Shown here: positions 8,984 to 17,538 of the stretch, one piece after another
Layout: each line of letters starts with the position of its first letter
Numbering within the stretch: position 1 is the first letter of the stretch
Assembly: GCA_038521345.1 (NCBI GenBank)
Contig: JBCBKU010000002.1
Span: 248,001-312,000, forward strand
Direction of reading: 5' to 3'
Length of the DNA: 64,000 nt
Source of the DNA: JBCBKU01 sp038521345
GTDB taxonomy: Bacteria; Pseudomonadota; Alphaproteobacteria; Rhodobacterales; Rhodobacteraceae
Translations under genes and position numbers: made by a program
Notes under the pieces: generated by a model
Databases searched by the model: none
Seen by the model: only the letters and a program-made list of their open reading frames with translations
What the model was told of the DNA's origin: nothing

Positions 8984-9592
8984 TTGGCAAAAGTCCTTCT
9001 TTATTACGCCCATCCCGGCGCCCGCTACAGTCGCGTGAACTCCGAGATGCAGCGCCGCGCCTCCGAGGTGGACGGGATCACTCGTGTTGATCTCTATGCG
9101 CGCTATCCTCGCCACAAGATAGACATCGATGCAGAGCAGGGACTCCTGCGCGACCACGAGATCATCGTCTTTCAGTTCCCATTGTTTTGGTATTCGACCC
9201 CGTCGATCATCAAGGAATGGCAGGATCTGGTCCTGGAGCACGGATTTGCCTATGGAACCGGCGGCACCGAACTGGCCGGCAAATCGATGATGCTCGCCTG
9301 TACCGCGGCGGGGCCCGAAGATGCGTACCGTCCCGAAGGATACCAGCACTTTCCGCTCCGGACATTTCTCAGCCCATTGGAACAGACCGCGCGGCTTTGC
9401 CAGATGCACTTTCTGGCGCCCTACGTGCTCTATTCATCGCTGAAGGCGCCGGATACGGGCGATGTCGCGCCTCATGCCGAGGGTTTTGTTCGTCTTCTGG
9501 GCGCGCTACGCGACAATCGATACGACACCGACCGGGCCGCAAAGCTCGACATCGTCACGGCAACCACGTTGCCCATGCTTGCGGAGGCCTGA
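8984..9592 (+). CDS. NAD(P)H quinone oxidoreductase, KefF-like ancillary protein
   Basis: A 202-residue flavodoxin-like fold NAD(P)H dehydrogenase. Recognisable are VLLYYAHPG at the N-terminus, IVFQFPLFWYSTPSIIKEW (flavin/active-site region) and GTGGTELAGKSMMLACTAAGPE. It starts at TTG 8984, chosen because GGAGGAGA at 8973-8980 is an ideal ribosome binding site and the reading frame upstream has no family resemblance. Only 4 bp separate it from the KefB-like antiporter. In enterobacteria KefF and KefG are cytosolic flavoproteins that bind and activate KefC and KefB during electrophile stress, so the gene order supports the same partnership here. Confidence 0.88.
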   Translation: MAKVLLYYAHPGARYSRVNSEMQRRASEVDGITRVDLYARYPRHKIDIDAEQGLLRDHEIIVFQFPLFWYSTPSIIKEWQDLVLEHGFAYGTGGTELAGKSMMLACTAAGPEDAYRPEGYQHFPLRTFLSPLEQTARLCQMHFLAPYVLYSSLKAPDTGDVAPHAEGFVRLLGALRDNRYDTDRAAKLDIVTATTLPMLAEA

Positions 9593-9596
9593 CCGG

Positions 9597-11594
9597 ATGG
9601 GCGGTGATACACTTCTTCTTGCGTTTGTCTTTCTGATTGCGGGCGTCATTGCGGTCCCGATCGCAACGCGCTTCGGGCTTGGCTCGGTTCTTGGATATCT
9701 CATTGCCGGGATCGTAATCGGCCCAATTCTCACTCAGATGGGTGCCGACGTGGTGTCCATCCAGCACTTTGCCGAGTTCGGTGTCGTGATGATGCTGTTC
9801 CTTGTGGGTCTTGAGCTGGAGCCAAAGACCTTGTGGGAAATGCGGTCTCGGCTTTTGGGGTTGGGGGGGCTGCAGGTCGTGCTCAGCACCGGACTCATAA
9901 TGTTGGCGGCGATGGCCCTGGGCCAGGCGTGGACCGTGGCGCTGACCATCGGTCTGCTCTTGTCGCTGTCCTCGACGGCCATCGTGCTTCAGACCCTTAA
10001 CGAAAAGGGGCTGCTGCGGTCGGATGGCGGGCAGGGCAGTTTTTCTATTCTGCTGATGCAGGACATCGCCGTCATTCCCATGCTCGCGCTGATCCCGCTT
10101 TTGGCGATGCCGGAGCTTGCGGACACCGTTGTCGGCGCCGGAGGGCAAGGTGCCGAAGCCGCCGGACAGGCCGATCATGGTGCGGGCCACGGGTCGGATC
10201 ATGGCGGGGATCACGACGACGGGCATGGCACTTCGCTTAGCCTTGTGGACGGTCTTCCGGGCTGGGGGCAGGCACTGGTTACAATCGGCGCCGTGGCGGC
10301 TGTTATCGTTGGTGGAAATTTCCTGACGCGCCCGGTTTTTCGCTACATCGCGAGCGCTGGGTTGCGCGAGCTCTTCACCGCGACGGCCTTGATGATGGTG
10401 ATCGGAATCGCACTGCTTATGACACTGGTCGGGCTGTCGCCCGCCTTGGGAACATTCGTGGCAGGTGTGGTTCTGGCCAACAGCGAATGGCGTCACGAGC
10501 TTGAAAGCGATATCGACCCGTTCCGCGGCTTGCTTCTGGGTCTTTTCTTCATGACCGTTGGGGCCGGGATCGACTTTGGGTTGCTTGGGGCGAACCTCGG
10601 GCCGATCCTCGGTCTGACCGCCGGGTTGATCGCGTTGAAGGCGCTTGTTCTCTTCGGGTTGGGCGCCGTGTTCGGGATCAACGGATCGGATCGCTGGCTG
10701 ATGGCGCTTGGGCTGGCGCAGGCCGGTGAATTCGGGTTCGTGCTGCTGTCGTTCTCGACGGCGAACAATGTCCTGCCAGATGCGGTGGCGGATCAGCTCT
10801 TGCTGGTGGTCGCGTTGTCGATGCTGGTCACGCCGCTGCTTTTCATTCTGTTCGACCGCGTGATCCTGCCGCGTTTCGCTTCGTCTGAAAGTGGGGAGCC
10901 GGATGAAATCGCGGCCGACGGGCCCATCATAATCGCCGGCCATGGTCGCGTGGGTGGCATCGTGAACCGCGTTCTTCGGGGCGCGGGATACGAGACTGTC
11001 GTGCTCGATTTTTCCGCGGCACAGCTTGAGATGTTGCGCACATTCGGGTTCCGGGCGTTCTACGGAGATGCGACGCGGCCGGATCTGCTGCAATCGGCGG
11101 GCATTGCGAACGCGCGGCTCTTTGTGGTTGCGATCGATGATCGCACGCAGGCGAACGAGGTCGTGCGCTATGTGACCAAGGCCTTTCCGAATGTGCACGT
11201 CATGGCGCGGGCCCGGGATCGCAACCACGTCTACGAGCTCTATGCGGCCGGAAGCCGGGATATCATCCGAGAGACTTTTGACAGCAGCATGCGCATGGGG
11301 CGTTCGGCTCTTGAAGCGCTGGGTGTGCATCCGTACGAAGCAGAACGCCAAGTGCGCGCGTTTGAGGCACGTGACCGCCATGCCCTTGTGGAACTTGCGC
11401 AACTCTATGACCCCGATATCCCGATACAGGAGAATGCTCCATACGTGGCCCGCGCGCGCGAGCTGGCGGCCGAGGCCGAGGCGGAACTACGGGGCGATAC
11501 CCGGGGATTCACGACAGGCGCTGATCGCGGGTGGTCACCACCCAGCGTGAGCGATGTCGAAGCCGAGGCAGCGCGCGACCGAAGCGAAGGGTAA
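9597..11594 (+). CDS. Glutathione-regulated K+ efflux/monovalent cation:proton antiporter, KefB/KefC type
   Basis: A 665-residue protein with two parts. Residues 1-425 are a CPA2 Na+/H+-exchanger-type membrane domain of about 12 helices (LGYLIAGIVIGP, FGVVMMLFLVGLELEP, SSTAIVLQTL, LLMQDIAVIP, LGLAQAGEFGFVL). Residues about 440-560 are a TrkA-N/RCK regulatory domain (IIAGHGRVGGIVNRVLRG, FYGDATRPDLLQSAG). Kef systems release K+ to acidify the cytoplasm when glutathione adducts of electrophiles accumulate. An extra Gly/Asp/His-rich loop lies at residues 180-215, between two membrane segments, with His at 194, 198, 202, 206 and 210 (see findings). The C-terminal 40 residues are acidic and disordered. 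The start at 9597 follows a GGAGG-type site. Confidence 0.92.
   Translation: MGGDTLLLAFVFLIAGVIAVPIATRFGLGSVLGYLIAGIVIGPILTQMGADVVSIQHFAEFGVVMMLFLVGLELEPKTLWEMRSRLLGLGGLQVVLSTGLIMLAAMALGQAWTVALTIGLLLSLSSTAIVLQTLNEKGLLRSDGGQGSFSILLMQDIAVIPMLALIPLLAMPELADTVVGAGGQGAEAAGQADHGAGHGSDHGGDHDDGHGTSLSLVDGLPGWGQALVTIGAVAAVIVGGNFLTRPVFRYIASAGLRELFTATALMMVIGIALLMTLVGLSPALGTFVAGVVLANSEWRHELESDIDPFRGLLLGLFFMTVGAGIDFGLLGANLGPILGLTAGLIALKALVLFGLGAVFGINGSDRWLMALGLAQAGEFGFVLLSFSTANNVLPDAVADQLLLVVALSMLVTPLLFILFDRVILPRFASSESGEPDEIAADGPIIIAGHGRVGGIVNRVLRGAGYETVVLDFSAAQLEMLRTFGFRAFYGDATRPDLLQSAGIANARLFVVAIDDRTQANEVVRYVTKAFPNVHVMARARDRNHVYELYAAGSRDIIRETFDSSMRMGRSALEALGVHPYEAERQVRAFEARDRHALVELAQLYDPDIPIQENAPYVARARELAAEAEAELRGDTRGFTTGADRGWSPPSVSDVEAEAARDRSEG
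10176..10226 (+). repeat. His-every-fourth-residue repeat inside the KefB-like gene
   Basis: Codons for His occur at exactly 12-nt spacing (residues 194, 198, 202, 206, 210), separated by Gly, Ala, Asp and Ser. The encoded loop looks like DHGAGHGSDHGGDHDDGH. It lies between predicted membrane helices of the antiporter and resembles metal-binding His/Asp loops of zinc transporters; that function is inference. Confidence 0.7.
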
Positions 11595-11630
11595 GGGCCG
11601 ACCCCGGCAGGGCCGGCACTTTGTGACTGC

Positions 11631-12203
11631 CTAGAACAATGCGTCGGCATTGACGCCGACGGTCAAGGCGCCGATGACTTCGTTTGTGCCGGGATCGGTA
11701 ACGGCAACCGAGATCTGGCCTTGGTAGGTCTGCGTCGATTCATCGAACTCGACCTCGCCGAAATGGACCGCGCCGGGGCCTGCCGGAAAAGTCTCGATGA
11801 ATTTCGCTTCGTCACCTTGCCAGTAGTCCGAGGTCACGTCACTGGCGGCCACGTTCAAGCCGCGGGCGTCCATGACGAAGACTTCGGTGATCGCGCCGCC
11901 GGCATTGGCCACGATGTCACGAAGATAGTCCGAGGCCGGGTTTTGCAGGACCCGTTCGATCGTTGGCGAGGATCCTGTGCCGACCTCGGCTCGCCAAGTC
12001 TGGTCGAGCCCGTCAATGTCGGCCTGGCTGTAACCCGCCGACACGATGTTTCCGGCGCGGATCGCCTCGATCAGTTCAGGAGCGTCTGTGAAGCTGCTGA
12101 TCGAGTTTTCGTAGAAAGACGTCATCGCGGGGCCGAATTCATTGGCAACGGCTCCAGTTGCCGATGCGGCCACGAATGTGACGAAGGCAAGGGGGCGGAT
12201 CAT
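11631..12203 (-). CDS. Secreted PDC-sensor (Cache-like) domain protein
   Basis: A 190-residue protein with a signal peptide (MIRPLAFVTFVAASATGAVA, cleaved before Asn-Glu-Phe). The remainder matches the PDC/Cache sensor fold: a long helix followed by VFVMDARGLNVAASDVTSDYWQGDEAKF, then VHFGEVEFDESTQTYQGQISVAVTDP and a final strand GALTVGVNADALF. In chemoreceptors and kinases this domain binds small ligands outside the membrane; here it stands alone with no transmembrane anchor or output domain. It may be a soluble periplasmic binding subunit for a separate receptor. No such receptor is adjacent; neighbours are kefB (convergent) and the mrp operon (divergent). Confidence 0.75.
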   Translation of the reverse strand: MIRPLAFVTFVAASATGAVANEFGPAMTSFYENSISSFTDAPELIEAIRAGNIVSAGYSQADIDGLDQTWRAEVGTGSSPTIERVLQNPASDYLRDIVANAGGAITEVFVMDARGLNVAASDVTSDYWQGDEAKFIETFPAGPGAVHFGEVEFDESTQTYQGQISVAVTDPGTNEVIGALTVGVNADALF

Positions 12204-12535
12204 GGTCAGGTCTCCGGTTCGAGGTGGCGCCTTGGGGCGCTGGATGAAAAGGAATTACGCGACCCTGAGTTGCCACAGTCTTAATTGGTGGGCGTTCGGG
12301 CTGCGAAGCTGCGCATCAGCAAAAACCGGGCCTCGAAACCTGACAAAATTACCTTGCAACCGTTTGACGCGGCACGACTTCGTTCCAATATTAGGAACAA
12401 GCGGCCAGACGTGAGATCTGGTCAGGGCGACGGAACCAATCGGGGCAGAAGCGGATAGATGCGCGCGACACGACGGATCGGACCAGATGACGGCCCGTCG
12501 GCACCGGTTATCCGCTTTTGGGCTCGGTCACCCGC
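12204..12535. other. Intergenic region with the probable mrp promoter
   Basis: About 330 bp between the divergent PDC-sensor gene and mrpA. No coding frame with family resemblance is seen. It holds a sigma70-like promoter reading toward mrpA and an inverted repeat overlapping its -10 (listed separately), leaving a leader of about 135 nt before mrpA. Nothing else recognisable was found in it. Confidence 0.5.
12364..12398 (+). promoter_or_regulatory. Candidate mrp promoter with overlapping inverted repeat
   Basis: TTGACG at 12364-12369, a 17-bp spacer and AATATT at 12387-12392 form a plausible sigma70-type promoter facing the mrp operon. The -10 lies inside GTTCCAATATTAGGAAC (12382-12398), with 5-bp arms GTTCC/GGAAC around an AT-rich core, a position where a bound repressor would block transcription. 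Read from sequence only; the regulator is unknown. Confidence 0.4.
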
Positions 12536-14791
12536 ATGACCGATGCGGCAGAGCCCTCACGCACTCGCAACGGAATGGTCGGTGTTGTGCCGGTTCTCTT
12601 CGCTGCAGCACTGTTCGCGGGCTTCTGTACTTATCTTCCGGACGTGGCCGGCGGAGATTCGGTGCGCCTGGTCAGCCCATGGATCCCATCGCTCGGGATC
12701 GAGCTCGGTTTCCTGATCGATGGGCTGAGCCTTGGGTTCGCGCTTCTGATCTCCGGGATCGGCACGCTGGTCCTGCTTTATTCCAACGCCTATCTCGCCG
12801 GGCATCCACAATACGGCCGGTTCGCGCTTTTTCTCACGGCATTCATGATTTCGATGCTCGGTCTGGTACTGGCCGACGATCTGATTCTGCTGTTCGTTTT
12901 CTGGGAACTCACCACCTTCACGTCGTATCTTTTGATCGGCTTCTCGCATGAAACCGAAAAAGGCCGCCGGAACGCGCTACAAGCGCTATTTGTAACCGGG
13001 GCCGGCGGCTTGGCTTTTCTGGCGGGACTGATCCTATTGGGCCTGACCGCGGGAACGACCCGCATCTCCGAGATCGTCCAGATGGGCGACGAGCTGAGGG
13101 CGCATGCCCTTTACCTTCCCATCCTGATCCTGATCCTTGCCGGCGCCTTTACCAAGTCGGCCCAGGTCCCGTTTCACTTCTGGCTTCCCAACGCCATGGC
13201 GGCGCCCACGCCCGTCAGTGCGTTCCTGCACTCGGCGACGATGGTCAAGGCGGGCATCTATATCATGGCGCGCATGCATCCGGCCTTCTCGGGAACAGCG
13301 GAATGGATGTGGATCCTGACCATCTTTGGGGCAACCACGGCCGTGTTCGCGAGCATTCTTGCGATGCGCCAAAGCGATTTGAAGCAGGCGCTTGCCTACA
13401 CCACGCTAATGGCGCTGGGCACGCTGACGTTGTTTCTCGGCCAAAGCTCTGACTATGCAATGACCGCGTTCGCGACGTTCCTGATCGTGCACTCGCTTTA
13501 CAAGGCCGCGCTGTTTCTTGTGGTTGGATGTGTCGATCACGAGACCGGGACGCGAGAGGCGGACATTCTTGGCGGTCTTGGCCCGGTGATGCCGGTCACC
13601 GCAATTGCCGCGGCACTTGCTGCGCTGTCCATGGGTGGGTTTCCGCCGTTTCTGGGCTTCATCAGCAAAGAGCTGAAATACGCCGGCGCGATCGAGGTCA
13701 TGTCTAGCCCGGTCATGGTCACCTCTGCGGTTCTTCTGGCCAACGCCCTTATGGTGGCCGTCGCCGGGATCGTCGCATTCCGGCCGTTCTGGACCGGTGC
13801 AATCAAGACTCCCAGATCGCCCGGCGAAGCGCCGTGGCCGATGGTGGCCGGTCCGCTTGTTCTTGCTGTTCTGGGGATCGCGCTTGGCGTGTGGCCAGCC
13901 CCGCTCCAAGTCGCCCTGATCGACCCGATCGTGCTTTCTCTCACCGGAGCGCCCGGCAATTCCAAGGAGCTGAAGCTCTGGGCGGGTGTGAACCTGCCTT
14001 TGTTCCTCAGCTTGGCGACATTTGCGCTGGGCTTTGTGTTCTACGCTCTGCATCGCCAGATGCGCACGGCACTTGCCCGGTTCTTCGACGCTGCACCCAG
14101 CCTTGATCGCGGGTGGGACGGATTCCTTGGTGGACTGAAGGTGTTCGCGGCCTGGCAAACGCGGGTGATCCAGACCGGACGCCTGACGCACTACCTCACG
14201 GTTGTCTTCCTGACGGTCGCTGTGGGTCTGACTTGGGCCTTGGCGGCCAACGGCGTTCCGAGGATGGCGCTGATCGTCGAGGATATCGACTGGCGGCAAG
14301 CGGCGCTTGTGGTCTTTCTCGTCGCGGGCGCTCTTCTTGCCGCGCTGACCGGGTCCAGGATCACGGCCATCGCGGCCCTTGGCGTCGTGGGAATTGGAGC
14401 TGCAATCCTATTCATTGTGTTTGGCGCGCCTGATGTTGCCATCACCCAGCTTCTGGTCGAAACGCTCGTTGTCGTTTTGGTTGCCGTGGTCATGTTGCAA
14501 CTGCCGACACTTGCAAAAGAACGCTTTCGCCCGGGCCACGCGCTCTTGGCTCTGGCGGTGGGTGGCGCTACCACGGTCACGCTGCTCGCCGTGCTGTCTT
14601 CGCCGCTGGATCGCGACCTGACGGCCTATTTTGAAACGGCGAGCTGGCCCGACGCGTACGGACGCAACATCGTGAATGTCATTCTCGTCGATTTCCGGGC
14701 TCTCGATACATTCGGTGAGATTGCCGTCGTCGTGGTCGCGGCCCTGTCGGCATATGCGCTGTTGCGGACGACTCGAGGCACCCGACCATGA
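12536..14791 (+). CDS. mrpA: Na+/H+ antiporter subunit A (MrpA/MnhA/PhaA)
   Basis: A 751-residue membrane protein, the largest Mrp subunit and homologous to complex I NuoL. The proton-pumping core is visible: FWELTTFTSYLLIGF, the lysine/histidine segment FTKSAQVPFHFWLP...FLHSATMVKAG, and QSDLKQALAYTTL. The last about 160 residues (LVVFLVAGALLAALTGSRI; GAPDVAITQLLVETLVVVLV) correspond to the MbhD/MbhE-like C-terminal extension of MrpA. Mrp complexes exchange cytoplasmic Na+ (or K+) for external H+ for salt and alkali tolerance. ATG 12536 is taken as the start; TTG 12518 and ATG 12575 are alternatives and no strong Shine-Dalgarno decides. Its stop overlaps mrpB (ATGA). Confidence 0.94.
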   Translation: MTDAAEPSRTRNGMVGVVPVLFAAALFAGFCTYLPDVAGGDSVRLVSPWIPSLGIELGFLIDGLSLGFALLISGIGTLVLLYSNAYLAGHPQYGRFALFLTAFMISMLGLVLADDLILLFVFWELTTFTSYLLIGFSHETEKGRRNALQALFVTGAGGLAFLAGLILLGLTAGTTRISEIVQMGDELRAHALYLPILILILAGAFTKSAQVPFHFWLPNAMAAPTPVSAFLHSATMVKAGIYIMARMHPAFSGTAEWMWILTIFGATTAVFASILAMRQSDLKQALAYTTLMALGTLTLFLGQSSDYAMTAFATFLIVHSLYKAALFLVVGCVDHETGTREADILGGLGPVMPVTAIAAALAALSMGGFPPFLGFISKELKYAGAIEVMSSPVMVTSAVLLANALMVAVAGIVAFRPFWTGAIKTPRSPGEAPWPMVAGPLVLAVLGIALGVWPAPLQVALIDPIVLSLTGAPGNSKELKLWAGVNLPLFLSLATFALGFVFYALHRQMRTALARFFDAAPSLDRGWDGFLGGLKVFAAWQTRVIQTGRLTHYLTVVFLTVAVGLTWALAANGVPRMALIVEDIDWRQAALVVFLVAGALLAALTGSRITAIAALGVVGIGAAILFIVFGAPDVAITQLLVETLVVVLVAVVMLQLPTLAKERFRPGHALLALAVGGATTVTLLAVLSSPLDRDLTAYFETASWPDAYGRNIVNVILVDFRALDTFGEIAVVVVAALSAYALLRTTRGTRP

Positions 14792-15207
14792 ATTCCGTGA
14801 TCCTCCGGGCCGGTACCCGTTACCTCGTTGCTCTCTTGCTGGTCTTCTCGGTTTACATCCTCCTGCGCGGCCACAACGAGCCAGGCGGCGGGTTCATCGG
14901 CGGTTTGACCGGGGCGACGGGGTTCGTGCTTTACGCCATTGCCTGCAGCACGAGCGAAGCCCGCGCTGCCCTGCGGGTCACGCCGCAGACCATCGCAATT
15001 GTCGGTCTGGGCATTGCCCTTGGGGCGGGGCTATTTGCCGCCGTGTTGGGGGACGCGTTTTTCACCGGACAATGGCTCTTCATCGGGGAGACGGAGGACG
15101 ACAAGGGTTTGCCGATCTCCACCGTCCTTTTCTTCGACATAGGGGTCTACCTCGTGGTCTTCGGTTCGGTGCTGACGCTCGTCTTTGCGATGGAAGAAGA
15201 GATCTGA
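14788..15207 (+). CDS. mrpB: Na+/H+ antiporter subunit B
   Basis: A 139-residue small membrane subunit of the Mrp antiporter with about four helices. Family marks are GHNEPGGGFIGGLTGATGFVLYAI near residues 28-52 and the late FFDIGVYLVVFGSVL. It starts on ATG 14788, overlapping mrpA by 4 bp, and its TGA overlaps the mrpC ATG (TGATG). MrpB is required for a complete seven-subunit complex in the inner membrane. Confidence 0.94.
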   Translation: MNSVILRAGTRYLVALLLVFSVYILLRGHNEPGGGFIGGLTGATGFVLYAIACSTSEARAALRVTPQTIAIVGLGIALGAGLFAAVLGDAFFTGQWLFIGETEDDKGLPISTVLFFDIGVYLVVFGSVLTLVFAMEEEI

Positions 15208-15569
15208 TGGAAACGCTTCTTGCCTTCGCGATCGGAACGCTGGTGTCCGCGGCCGTCTACCTGATGCTGTCGGGGCAGCTCTTCCGGTTCATCCTCGGCT
15301 TGGTCCTGATCTCGAACGCGGCAAACCTTGTCATTTTCACCGCAGGGCGCCTTACCGCAGGTGCGCCGCCGCTGATCCCCGAAGGATCGGATGCGCCTCT
15401 GGGTCTGGTCGCAAACTCGCTTCCTCAGGCACTTGTGCTGACCGCGATCGTGATCGGGTTCGGGCTTTTCGCTTTTGCCGTGGTTCTGGTCTTTCGGGCC
15501 TGGACCGCCCTTGGCACGCTGAACGCCGACGACATGCGTCTTGCCGAACCGGACGATCCTCCGACGTGA
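15207..15569 (+). CDS. mrpC: Na+/H+ antiporter subunit C
   Basis: A 120-residue subunit homologous to complex I NuoK, with three hydrophobic helices (GTLVSAAVYLMLSGQLFRFI, LGLVLISNAANLVIFTAGR, ALVLTAIVIGFGLFAFAVVL). The ALVLTAIVIG segment is the conserved functional helix. Start is ATG 15207, sharing a base with the mrpB stop. The C-terminus overlaps the GTG start of mrpD (GTGA). Confidence 0.94.
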   Translation: METLLAFAIGTLVSAAVYLMLSGQLFRFILGLVLISNAANLVIFTAGRLTAGAPPLIPEGSDAPLGLVANSLPQALVLTAIVIGFGLFAFAVVLVFRAWTALGTLNADDMRLAEPDDPPT

Positions 15570-17062
15570 GCTGGATCCTTGCCCTTCCTCTTGCGATCCC
15601 TTTCGCAACGGCTGTTCTTGCGTTTCTTGCGCGTCAGAGCGCGGCGGGGCGCTGGATTTCGTTCGGGGGGTCCATCGTGCTTTTGCTCGCCGCGGCCAAC
15701 CTCATGCGCCATGTTCACGCCGATGGTGTGGTGGCGGCGCAAATGGGCGGCTGGGCCGCGCCCTATGGCATCACCCTTGTAGCGGACCTTCTATCGGCGA
15801 TTATGGTTGTCATTACCGCCATCATTGCCGTGGCGGTATCGGCCTACTCCTTTGCGGACGTGGATTCCGAAATGGAACGGCTCGGGTATCACGCCCTGTT
15901 CCAGGTCCTGATCGCGGGCGTCACGGGCGCCTTCATCACGGGCGATCTGTTCAACCTCTATGTCTGGTTCGAGGTGATGCTGATCGCCTCGTTCGGGCTC
16001 TTGGTGCTGGGCGGTCGGCCAGAACAGATCGATGGCGGCGTCAAATATGTGACGCTGAACCTGATCTCGACCATCATGTTCCTATCCGGGATCGGCTTTC
16101 TCTACGGGATGACAGGCACCCTGAATCTTGCCGACCTCGCCGGCGCGGTCGAGACGGTGGATCAGGGTTTGCTGACCGTCATCGCGGTCCTCTTCATGAT
16201 TGCTTTCGGCGTAAAAGCTGCTGTTTTTCCACTCTTTTTTTGGTTGCCGGCGAGTTATCACACGCCATCGTTCGCGGTGTCGGCCGTGTTCGCCGGACTG
16301 CTCACCAAGGTCGGGGTCTATGCGCTGTTGCGGATGTTCACTCTGGTCTTTGATCATAATGTCGCGTTCACCCATCAGATCCTTCTGTGGGTGGCCGGTC
16401 TCACCATGGTCACCGGCGTTCTGGGGGCTGCCGCTCAAAGTGATTTTCGGAAGATCCTGAGTTTCCACATCGTGAGCCAGATTGGCTACATGGTGCTTGG
16501 TCTCGCGTTGATGACGCCGCTGGCGCTGGTGGGGGCGGTGTTCTATCTGGTCCACCACATTGTGGTGAAAGCGAACCTGTTTCTGATCTCGGGCGTCGCC
16601 AATCGAATTGCGGGCGGTACCGAGCTTTCCCGGATCGGCGGTCTTTACCGCTCTGCACCGCTCTTGGCTGCGCTCTTTGTTGTCCCCGCGTTCTCACTGG
16701 CCGGCTTCCCGCCGCTTTCAGGCTTCTGGGCCAAGTTCCTGTTGGTCAAGGCCGCGCTTGAGGTGAATGGATGGCTGATTGCGGGTGTGGCCCTCGTTGT
16801 CGGGTTGCTGACGATCTATTCGATGACCAAGATCTGGGCCCAGGCTTTCTGGGAGCCGCATCCCGACGGACAGAACCCAAGCCTTGACCAATTGAACCGG
16901 ACAGCGCGCTTGTCTCTGGTGGGGCCCATTACTCTACTTGCCGCGCTGACGGCGCTGATCGGGCTTTTCCCCGAACCCTTTGTCGCCGTGGCCGAACGCG
17001 CGGCTGCGCAACTCCTGGACCCGACAGACTATATCACCGCCGTTCTGGGGGTGCGTGAATGA
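15566..17062 (+). CDS. mrpD: Na+/H+ antiporter subunit D
   Basis: A 498-residue proton-pump-type subunit homologous to complex I NuoM/NuoN. Seen are LFNLYVWFEVMLIASFGLLVLG, FGVKAAVFPLFFWLPASYHTPS (conserved Lys), FAGLLTKVGVYALLR and FRKILSFHIVSQIGYMVLGL, plus a histidine pair in the YLVHHIVVKANLF segment. The start is GTG 15566, whose last two bases begin the mrpC stop; the next in-frame methionines fall inside conserved helices, so the GTG start is well supported. The stop overlaps mrpE (ATGA). Confidence 0.94.
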   Translation: MSWILALPLAIPFATAVLAFLARQSAAGRWISFGGSIVLLLAAANLMRHVHADGVVAAQMGGWAAPYGITLVADLLSAIMVVITAIIAVAVSAYSFADVDSEMERLGYHALFQVLIAGVTGAFITGDLFNLYVWFEVMLIASFGLLVLGGRPEQIDGGVKYVTLNLISTIMFLSGIGFLYGMTGTLNLADLAGAVETVDQGLLTVIAVLFMIAFGVKAAVFPLFFWLPASYHTPSFAVSAVFAGLLTKVGVYALLRMFTLVFDHNVAFTHQILLWVAGLTMVTGVLGAAAQSDFRKILSFHIVSQIGYMVLGLALMTPLALVGAVFYLVHHIVVKANLFLISGVANRIAGGTELSRIGGLYRSAPLLAALFVVPAFSLAGFPPLSGFWAKFLLVKAALEVNGWLIAGVALVVGLLTIYSMTKIWAQAFWEPHPDGQNPSLDQLNRTARLSLVGPITLLAALTALIGLFPEPFVAVAERAAAQLLDPTDYITAVLGVRE

Positions 17063-17538
17063 GCCTTTTTGGAACCAATCTACTTCTGGCGATCGCATGG
17101 GTGGCCCTAACGGGAACGGTTTCCCTGACTGGGGTTCTGACCGGGTTCGTGATCGGCTATGGCGCGCTCTGGATGATCCAGCCGCTTACTGGGGAAAGCG
17201 CCTACTACCGCCGGGTCTTCGCCTGGCTGCGCCTGATCGCAATGTTCCTTTATGAATTGATCCTGTCCAGTTTCAGCGTGGCCTGGGACGTGCTCACCCC
17301 GCAGCACTTGGCCAATCCCACCATCGTCGAAATGCCGCTGGACGTGAAAACTGACGCCGGCATCCTATTGGTGACCAACCTGATTTCATTGACGCCAGGC
17401 ACCCTCAGTCTTGATGTCAGCCCAGACCGGAAGACGCTCTTGGTACACGCGATGTTCGCCGACGACCCCGAGGCGCTGATCCGGAGCCTAAAAGATGGTA
17501 TGGAGCGGTGGGTGATCGACGCCGTGGAGGGCCGGTGA
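17059..17538 (+). CDS. mrpE: Na+/H+ antiporter subunit E
   Basis: A 159-residue Mrp subunit. Two or three N-terminal helices (LLLAIAWVALTGTVSLTGVLTGF) precede the conserved cytosolic part: ILLVTNLISLTPGTLSLDVS, which carries the family motif NSITLTPGT-like, and LLVHAMFADDPEALI. The PTIVEMPLDVKTDAGILL segment also fits MrpE. Start overlaps mrpD by 4 bp and its stop shares a base with the mrpF ATG. Confidence 0.93.
   Translation: MSLFGTNLLLAIAWVALTGTVSLTGVLTGFVIGYGALWMIQPLTGESAYYRRVFAWLRLIAMFLYELILSSFSVAWDVLTPQHLANPTIVEMPLDVKTDAGILLVTNLISLTPGTLSLDVSPDRKTLLVHAMFADDPEALIRSLKDGMERWVIDAVEGR

Noticed and set aside
9555..11402. 615-codon open frame antisense to the kefB-like gene
   Set aside because: Its product is rich in His, Arg, Gln and Pro with no fold-like pattern, as expected from the complement of a GC-rich membrane-protein gene; the forward frame has clear Kef and RCK motifs.
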